DNA of 64,000 bases from Spiro-02 sp964465155. GTDB taxonomy: Bacteria; Spirochaetota; Spirochaetia; Sphaerochaetales; Sphaerochaetaceae. The stretch covers positions 9,874 to 73,873 of the forward strand of contig CAYXIH010000003.1 of the NCBI GenBank assembly GCA_964465155.1, given 5' to 3'. Every line of letters starts with the position of its first letter. Position 1 is the stretch's first letter. Positions 58,347 to 64,000 of this stretch are shown here, in pieces. Position numbers and translations under genes: made by a program. Under the pieces are notes generated by a model. The model was not told the DNA's origin, ran no database searches, and was given only the letters and a program-made list of their open reading frames with translations.

Positions 58347-59984
58347 ATGATCAATGCATCGAACATATCACTCTCCTATGGTACCCAGGTCCTCTTTCGG
58401 GAAGTGAACATCAAGTTCACCCCTGGCAACTGCTATGGTGTCATCGGTGCCAATGGCGCAGGCAAGTCCACATTCTTGAAGATCCTTTCCGGTGAGATTG
58501 AATCCGACACAGGTGAGATCATCATCACCCCGGGCGAACGCATGGCAGTGTTGCGCCAGGACCACTTTGCTTTCAACAATTACTCGGTCATGGAGACCGT
58601 CATCATGGGCTACGACCGCCTCTACAAGATCATGAAGGAGCGCGATGCAATCTACCAGAAGGAAGACTTCACCGAGGAAGATGGCATCAGGGCCGCTGAC
58701 TTGGAAGGGGAGTTTGCCGAGTTGGGTGGATGGGAAGCCGAGGCAGAAGCCGGGCAGATGCTCGATGGCCTTGGGATCCCCGTTGCCTACCATGACAAGA
58801 TGATGAGCGAAGTCGAGGACAACATCAAGGTTCGTGTGCTTCTTGCCCAGGCGCTGTTTGGCAACCCGGACATCCTGTTGCTGGACGAACCAACCAACCA
58901 CTTGGACCTCGAGTCGATCCACTGGCTTGAGGACTTCCTTGAGAACTTCAACAATACTGTGATCGTCGTCAGCCATGACCGTCACTTCCTGAACACCGTC
59001 TGTACCCATATCGCCGATATCGACTTTGGCAGGATCCAGATGTATGTCGGCAACTATGACTTCTGGTATCTCTCCAGCCAGCTTGCCTCCAAGCAGATGA
59101 AGGATGAAAAGAAGCGTAGGGAAGAGAAGATCGCCGAGTTGAAGGAATTCATCCAGCGGTTCTCCTCAAACGTTGCAAAGGCACGTCAGGCAACCAGCAG
59201 GAAGAAGTTGATCGACAAGCTGACCATCGATGACATCAAGCCCTCTTCACGCCGTTTCCCATATGTGGCATTCAAGCCACTTCGTGAACCTGGAAGGAAT
59301 ATCCTTGAGATCAAGGGGCTGACAAAGACCATTGATGGCGTGAAGGTATTGGACAACCTTGACCTGATGGTCAACAATGGCGACAAGATAGCTCTTGTTG
59401 GACCGAACCACTTCGCAAAGACCGTGCTGTTCCAGATCCTCTCTGGGCAGATGGAACCTGACGAGGGGACGTTCACCTGGGGTGTCACGACCTCATTGTC
59501 GTACTTCCCCAAGGACAACGGGTATATGTTCCAGGAGGACTTGTCCATTACCGATTGGCTGAGACAGTATTCCACCGAGAAGGACGACACCTATGTCCGC
59601 TCGTTCCTCGGAAGGATGTTGTTCAGCGGAGACGAAGCCCTGAAGAGTTGTACCGTCCTGTCCGGTGGAGAGAAAGTGCGTTGTGTCCTGAGCAAGATGA
59701 TGCTGGAGCAGACCAACTGCCTGATCTTTGATGAGCCGACGAGCCATCTTGACCTGGAGTCGATCTCTGCCTTGAACAACGGCTTGATTGATTTCAATGG
59801 CGTACTCCTGTTCAATAGCCATGACCACCAGTTTGTCGACACTATTGCAAACAGGATCATTGAGTTCACGCCCAAGGGTATGATCGACAGGATGATGAAG
59901 TTCGATGAGTATCTCTCCGACCCATCCATCCGTGCGATCAGGGACGAGATGTACTCAGGCAAGCATCAGGCACTGGCCATTTGA
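58347..59984 (+). CDS. ybiT: ABC-F family ATPase, YbiT-like
   Basis: A 545-aa soluble protein with two ABC domains and no membrane part; ABC-F proteins act on the ribosome. Domain 1 has GANGAGKST, the YbiT-type degenerate signature MMSEVEDNIKVRVLLAQAL and DEPTNHLD. A linker with KARQATSRKK follows. Domain 2 has LSGGEKVR and DEPTSHLD, but its Walker A reads GPNHFAKT (Gly to Ala before Lys) and its switch His region reads NSHDHQF. Domain 2 may bind ATP weakly. The ATG at 58347 has AAGGAG; the open frame upstream crosses both tRNAs and is rejected. Confidence 0.92.
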   Translation: MINASNISLSYGTQVLFREVNIKFTPGNCYGVIGANGAGKSTFLKILSGEIESDTGEIIITPGERMAVLRQDHFAFNNYSVMETVIMGYDRLYKIMKERDAIYQKEDFTEEDGIRAADLEGEFAELGGWEAEAEAGQMLDGLGIPVAYHDKMMSEVEDNIKVRVLLAQALFGNPDILLLDEPTNHLDLESIHWLEDFLENFNNTVIVVSHDRHFLNTVCTHIADIDFGRIQMYVGNYDFWYLSSQLASKQMKDEKKRREEKIAELKEFIQRFSSNVAKARQATSRKKLIDKLTIDDIKPSSRRFPYVAFKPLREPGRNILEIKGLTKTIDGVKVLDNLDLMVNNGDKIALVGPNHFAKTVLFQILSGQMEPDEGTFTWGVTTSLSYFPKDNGYMFQEDLSITDWLRQYSTEKDDTYVRSFLGRMLFSGDEALKSCTVLSGGEKVRCVLSKMMLEQTNCLIFDEPTSHLDLESISALNNGLIDFNGVLLFNSHDHQFVDTIANRIIEFTPKGMIDRMMKFDEYLSDPSIRAIRDEMYSGKHQALAI

Positions 59985-60001
59985 TGACCAAGGGGGGGAA
60001 C

Positions 60002-60778
60002 ATGTTGTTTGTGGTGGACATTGGCAACACGAATATTGTCCTTGCGGTACATGACGGTACCCGATGGCTCGAGCACTGGAGGATCTATTCCGACCAGCGC
60101 AAGACCAGCGATGAGTATTTTGTGGTGCTTGAGAGCTTGTTTACACATGCAGGATTCCATACCTCCGACGTACAACGTGCAGTGATCAGTTCGGTCGTGC
60201 CAAACCTCTCCCGGTCACTGCAGAAGAATACCAGCCGTTTGTTTGGAGTGGAGCCCTTGATGGTGTCACACTCCATAACAACTGGCTTGGTACCCTCTTC
60301 AATCCCTGCAGAGTTGGGTTCCGACTTGCTCTGCAACCTTGCCCAGGCGCATCACCAGTTTCCAGGGGAAGCGACAATGGTCGTAGACTTTGGGACTGCA
60401 TTGACCTGTTCGACCGTGGATGGGGCAGGGAACGTACTTGGCGTTACTATCGCTCCTGGTCTGGTGACAGCCGTCAACGCTTTGTTTGGCAATACGGCAC
60501 AGCTTCCCCAGGTAGAGCTGAAACTCCCGACAACCGTGCTTGGCAGGGATTCCGTACAATCGATCCGTGCCGGCATCATGTATGGCTATGCAGGAATGGT
60601 TACTTCGCTCATCGAGAAGACCGAAGCGGAGATAGGAACTTCCCTGCATGTCATTGCAACAGGCGGCCTCTCCTCTACGATTGCCCCCTTGATCCCTAGG
60701 ATCTCAGAGGTATCACCACTGCATACGCTGGATGGATTGAAACTGCTCTCGGACCTGAATTCCCCGATATTGTCTTGA
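60002..60778 (+). CDS. coaX: Type III pantothenate kinase CoaX
   Basis: A 258-aa ASKHA-fold kinase for the first step of CoA synthesis. FVVDIGNTNIVLAVHDG opens the fold. ISSVVPNL, the short pantothenate/ATP motif GSDLLCNLAQAH near residue 104, VVDFGTALTCSTVDGAG and the ending IATGG all fit CoaX. The ATG at 60002 follows GGGGGGG, a better site than the ATG at 59981. It ends opposite a convergent peptidase gene. Confidence 0.94.
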   Translation: MLFVVDIGNTNIVLAVHDGTRWLEHWRIYSDQRKTSDEYFVVLESLFTHAGFHTSDVQRAVISSVVPNLSRSLQKNTSRLFGVEPLMVSHSITTGLVPSSIPAELGSDLLCNLAQAHHQFPGEATMVVDFGTALTCSTVDGAGNVLGVTIAPGLVTAVNALFGNTAQLPQVELKLPTTVLGRDSVQSIRAGIMYGYAGMVTSLIEKTEAEIGTSLHVIATGGLSSTIAPLIPRISEVSPLHTLDGLKLLSDLNSPILS

Positions 60779-60780
60779 AA

Positions 60781-60815
60781 AAAGAAGAGGCTTCGCACCG
60801 GGTGGTACGAAGCCT
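60781..60815 (-). terminator. Terminator between coaX and the peptidase genes
   Basis: AGGCTTCG/CGAAGCCT inverted repeat (60788-60795, 60808-60815). On the minus strand it is followed by CTTCTTTTTT, so it chiefly serves the M29 peptidase operon; coaX may share it. Confidence 0.8.
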
Positions 60816-60835
60816 TGAATGTTTCTGGGGGGATA

Positions 60836-62059
60836 TTAGAAAACAAAATGTCCCTTGCTCATGATGGGAACCTGCTTGCCTGCTGCAGTAGTAGCCATGA
60901 TGTCCATGTCGGGTGAACCAATCATGAAGTCAGTATGGTTGAGGCTCGTATTGCAGCCCTCGCCATGAAGCTGTTCTTTGGTAGTGAGGTTCTTCCCGTT
61001 GGAAAGGCATGTAGGATAGCCGGCACCCAGTGCAATATGGCATGACGCATTCTCATCATAGAGGATCGAGCCAAAGACCTTGTTGCTCTTTGCAATTGGG
61101 CTGTCTTCGTCAACCAGCGCACATTCTCCAAGCCTCCGGGAACCCTCATCGATATCCAGGAACTTCTGCATCACATCCGAGCCAACTCGTGCCGTACAAT
61201 CTACCACGACACCATCCTTGAACGTGAGCGTCACCTCCTCGGTTGGTTGGTTCATCACAGAAACAGGACGAGTGGTCGTGACATGGCCATTGACATCATA
61301 CATGTCTGGTACGGAGAAGATCTCCTCGGTTGGGAGGTTGGGGAAGAACCGGCTCCCATCCGGAAGGGGGTCTGAGCCGCCAAGCCAGAGACTCTGTGGC
61401 CGGAAACCAATAGTCAGGTCCGTGACACCGCTGCTGAAGTGGAGGGACTGAATCTTCAGCGAGTTCATATACTCCATCCGCTTGGCAAAGACCTTGTCTT
61501 TCTCATCCCATGCCTGTACCGGCGATTCATGGTCAAGCAGCAGGATAGGGGACAGGAGATCCCACATCTCATCCTGTGTGGCTTCGGGGCCCAGGACCAG
61601 TTGTGCCCAACGTGGGCCAGCTGCACATACGACGCACCATTGGCTTTGGTGGCGCATGCGTTTTTCCATGATGGCAGAATGGGCAACGGAGAACTGCTTC
61701 TGGTACGCCTGGTACTTCACGGCATCAAAGGGGGCGTGGTCCAGGCGGTCTTCGGTATTGTCGATCCTGATATATGCCCAATCCTCGGAGATCATCTCGT
61801 AGTCTTCATCCAACAGGTAGTGTGGTTCCTTGACCACATCCTCAATGGTCTGGTTTGCCAGCCTGCTGGCAAGCAGGTCAAGGTCATCCAGCTGGACATT
61901 CACAAACAATGCCCCATGCGCATATGCAGACTTTGCCAATATGCGTGCAAAGTCGTAGGTGCCTGGCCCAGTCTTGATGACCAAGCTCTGTCCCTTGCGC
62001 AAATTGATCCCGCGCTCGATGATGAGGTCAGCGTAGGCAGTTTTTCTTTCTTGTTTCAT
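60836..62059 (-). CDS. M29-family (AmpS/PepS-type) metallo-aminopeptidase, intact
   Basis: A 407-aa aminopeptidase. The metal and catalytic residues of the family can be placed: Glu245/246 in PTEEIF, Glu312 in RRLGECAL, His341 and Tyr348 in CHIALGAGYP, His375 and Asp377 in NHTDFMIGSP. This is a full set, matching the ligand spacing of AmpS. Such enzymes work as cytosolic dimers and release N-terminal residues with broad preference. It lies 9 bases after a degenerate paralogue. The start follows AGGAGC. Confidence 0.93.
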   Translation of the reverse strand: MKQERKTAYADLIIERGINLRKGQSLVIKTGPGTYDFARILAKSAYAHGALFVNVQLDDLDLLASRLANQTIEDVVKEPHYLLDEDYEMISEDWAYIRIDNTEDRLDHAPFDAVKYQAYQKQFSVAHSAIMEKRMRHQSQWCVVCAAGPRWAQLVLGPEATQDEMWDLLSPILLLDHESPVQAWDEKDKVFAKRMEYMNSLKIQSLHFSSGVTDLTIGFRPQSLWLGGSDPLPDGSRFFPNLPTEEIFSVPDMYDVNGHVTTTRPVSVMNQPTEEVTLTFKDGVVVDCTARVGSDVMQKFLDIDEGSRRLGECALVDEDSPIAKSNKVFGSILYDENASCHIALGAGYPTCLSNGKNLTTKEQLHGEGCNTSLNHTDFMIGSPDMDIMATTAAGKQVPIMSKGHFVF

Positions 62060-62068
62060 TTCTAGCTC

Positions 62069-63268
62069 CTAGTCGATGAAAATACCATGTTCGATCAATG
62101 TCACATCCGTACCATCTTCGGTATGGGCAGTCACTGTAAGTGCTTCCGAACCAAACGGGCAGTCAAGGTAGACATTGGAGAGGTTGAACCCGTGTTCGGT
62201 ATGCAAGTCTCCTTCTTCATCATAGACAATGTCACGGTCTATCGAGGAGAGGGAGACGGATCCGAACCGGAGACGGGACGTCCGTTCCCGGTCAAGTGAT
62301 GAAACACCATAATATGGGGCGATGCGCGACACAGCAGTGTTCTCGTCAGCCAAAGCTACCTCTCCGATACGTGCCGCTCCCTCATCGAGTGCGAAGAAAG
62401 CCTGCAGCAGGTGTTTGCCCCATTCTGCATCGTAGGAGGCAAGTACGCCATGCTCAAAGGTGAAGGTTGCATTGGTGACCGTCTGGCCAAAGAGACCGAT
62501 TGGACGAGTTGCACTGACTGTCCCTTCTACGCTTGCAGCAACAACAGCCGTGAACAGCTGTTCCATGGGAAGGGTAGGGATGAACTTCCTGCCCGAAGGG
62601 AGGACTTCCATTCCCCCCTCCCAATGGCTTTTCCTTGGGATGCTGAACGTCAGGTCCGTACCTGGGGCGCTGAGATGCAGAGACTTCACCTTCAAAGACT
62701 GCAGGTACTGCTTGCGGTAATGGAGCATCTGGGCTTGGTCATCCCATGTGCGGCGCGGGTCGTCCTCGTCCAGCCTCAGGATATCCTGAAGGATACTCCA
62801 TAGGGCTTCCTCATGTTCATCCTCACCGAGGATCTGGTGTGTCCACTCAGGCCCAGGGAGGTTTGCTACCACCCACGGCACTGCTATCCTTCTGTCGAAC
62901 ACCAGTGGTTCCGCAAGGTGCTCATAGCGCTGTAGGCGTGCGAAATCACCATCAAGTCCGGTAAATGTCTGGGGTGCTTCCCATTCCTTTGTATCTGGAT
63001 CGGCAAGACGGATCATGACAGCACCAGTGGGGTTTGGCCTGAGAATATCGTTTTCCATCGGGTCAACTGGTATGACACTGTCGGGCTTGCCTTGTTCCAT
63101 GACGACGATCGTCGATTGCTGCAGCGTGATCTCGCTTGCCATGCGCGCCAACATCTGTGCAAACGGAACTCCGTTTCCCTCGGTGTTGATTGAGACGGCG
63201 TCTCCTTCCTGAACACGCGCCATAGCCTCGAGGATGAGGCGAGCATATCTATGTTGTAAATCTTCCAT
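62069..63268 (-). CDS. M29-family aminopeptidase paralogue with lost metal ligands
   Basis: A 399-aa paralogue of the next gene, with the same fold outline (TFTGLDGD, PMEQLF, AARIGEVALADEN). The Glu ligands remain (Glu236, Glu303) and Asp369 is kept. The two His ligands are not: CHIALG is replaced around residues 333-338 (LRFGSV), and the His at the NHTDFM position is Tyr367 in NVYLDC. Hydrolysis is therefore unlikely. The pair may form a hetero-oligomer with a regulatory subunit. The start at 63268 follows GGAGGTCC; the frame extends to 63346 without support. Confidence 0.82.
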   Translation of the reverse strand: MEDLQHRYARLILEAMARVQEGDAVSINTEGNGVPFAQMLARMASEITLQQSTIVVMEQGKPDSVIPVDPMENDILRPNPTGAVMIRLADPDTKEWEAPQTFTGLDGDFARLQRYEHLAEPLVFDRRIAVPWVVANLPGPEWTHQILGEDEHEEALWSILQDILRLDEDDPRRTWDDQAQMLHYRKQYLQSLKVKSLHLSAPGTDLTFSIPRKSHWEGGMEVLPSGRKFIPTLPMEQLFTAVVAASVEGTVSATRPIGLFGQTVTNATFTFEHGVLASYDAEWGKHLLQAFFALDEGAARIGEVALADENTAVSRIAPYYGVSSLDRERTSRLRFGSVSLSSIDRDIVYDEEGDLHTEHGFNLSNVYLDCPFGSEALTVTAHTEDGTDVTLIEHGIFID

Positions 63269-63755
63269 TGTCAGGACCTCCTGGGTCGTACCCCATGATA
63301 CAACAAGGATGTCGTTTGATGAACACCCCAAACAGAAGATGCTCACAGGCTATTGGTTTGGGAAGGGCCCGAAGGAGAAACTGAGATTATTCAGAGTGCT
63401 GTATATCTGGATATGGGTACAAACGAATCACAGAGAACTGCAAGACAAAGGGAATCTTTCATGTGAGAAACAACAATTTCTGAGTCTTTGACAACAAATA
63501 ATCCATAGATCTCTAATTCTGGGTTGCTGACAATTGCGTTGTAGGAAAGAACGGAGATATTTCTTCCATTGAATAAGAATGGTATTGGATCTTTTGTGTC
63601 AGAAACTGGTTGGTTAAAAAAGAAAAAACTCCAGTTCGGTAACCAAGTACGAAGTTACATGGATGAAAAACATTCAAACCGTAATACCAAAACTGGAGCT
63701 TCTCAACTCATTATATCAAAACTTCTGGCAGTAGAAAAGTTCAATTAAGGGCTGT
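63269..63755. other. AT-rich intergenic region with inverted repeats
   Basis: No convincing gene. A long-range inverted repeat CTCCAGTT (63629-63636) and AACTGGAG (63690-63697) frames about 50 bases, with an inner GTAAC/GTTAC pairing. This could be a structured RNA leader or a relic. Base composition is clearly more AT-rich than the genes to its left. Confidence 0.45.
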
Positions 63756-64000
63756 TGTTGCAGAGAACCAGCAGGGGGAAAGACAAAAGAGGAGTCTTCC
63801 GTCTTAGGGCTCCAATTGCCTTCAGGGAAAATCTCCTCTTTCAATGGAAATATACTACGCAAATCCGATCTTGTAAAGCACTATCTGAAAGATTCGGATC
63901 AATTTCTTTTTCAGCGCGGTCTTATGGATGCCATGCACTATCAACCTGAAGACAAAAAAGCCCTGCTCGAACGCAACAAGCAGGATATCCAGACAGCAGT
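63756..64000 (+). CDS. Open frame running off the right edge, unidentified
   Basis: The frame that holds ATG 63924 is open from 63750 to the window end. From ATG 63924 it reads MDAMHYQPEDKKALLERNKQ and continues outside. An upstream TTG at 63756 would add 56 residues. I see no ribosome site for either start and do not recognise the product. It may be the 5' end of a gene or chance. Confidence 0.3.

Noticed and set aside
1..64000. CRISPR arrays, insertion sequences, prophage genes, rRNA genes
   Set aside because: I found no spaced direct repeats, no transposase or phage structural proteins and no rRNA-like sequence. The only recombinases are the two Xer-type genes, which sit in a housekeeping operon.

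Overview
The window is a 64 kb chromosomal segment with dense, mostly co-directional operons. It carries no insertion sequence, phage gene or CRISPR array that I can see. The gene set suggests a spirochaete, possibly close to Sphaerochaetaceae. The reasons are a division/cell-wall cluster running mraZ-rsmH-ftsL-murF-mraY-ftsW-ftsQ-ftsA-ftsZ and on to dprA, xer and hslVU, a groES with no groEL beside it, and an Hk2/Rrp2-like sigma-54 system next to a short sigma-70 factor. This placement is an inference from gene content and order (about 60% sure); no rRNA is present to settle it.

Layout. Positions 1-893 hold the end of a GH57 glucan branching enzyme. Positions 1131-15579 form one long run: the dcw cluster without ftsI, murE, murD, murC or murG, then xerC, a TSUP permease, dprA, xerD and hslVU. 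Positions 15670-24212 hold a PrpR-type sigma-54 activator and the operon it probably controls: pdxA2, tctBAC, a racemase-family protein and a TIM-barrel isomerase, read from a near-consensus -24/-12 promoter. Positions 24209-32768 hold a GntR/FCD regulator with a DUF362 gene, and divergently a catabolic operon: single-chain transketolase, Fe-alcohol dehydrogenase, LarA-like racemase, hydroxypyruvate isomerase-like protein and glycerate kinase. Three copies of TTGTATACAA lie in the divergent promoter region. Positions 32765-39854 hold envelope genes: a class B PBP, a LysM protein with a dead LytM domain, a lipoprotein, a K+ channel and secA.

Positions 40045-47544 hold murG and then a tightly overlapping cvpA-holB-histidine kinase-NtrC regulator-dinG series. 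Positions 47596-52689 hold groES, an unknown gene flanked by copies of a 15-bp palindrome, a sigma-70-family factor whose promoter is a textbook sigma-54 site, and ppdK. Positions 53167-58275 hold a decayed metallo-beta-lactamase-fold protein, tRNA-Thr, tsaD, apt, an EAL-domain protein, tRNA-Gln and tRNA-Glu. Positions 58347-63268 hold a YbiT-type ABC-F protein, coaX and two tandem M29 peptidases, one of which has lost metal ligands. The last 730 bases have no gene I can name.

The most interesting theme is regulatory. A kinase/NtrC pair, a sigma-54 promoter driving a sigma-70-family factor, and a repeated palindrome placed where enhancers are expected together look like a Borrelia-type RpoN-to-RpoS cascade in a different spirochaete-like genome. 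A second theme is the number of catalytically dead paralogues kept as intact genes (LytM, M29, MBL fold, GGDEF).
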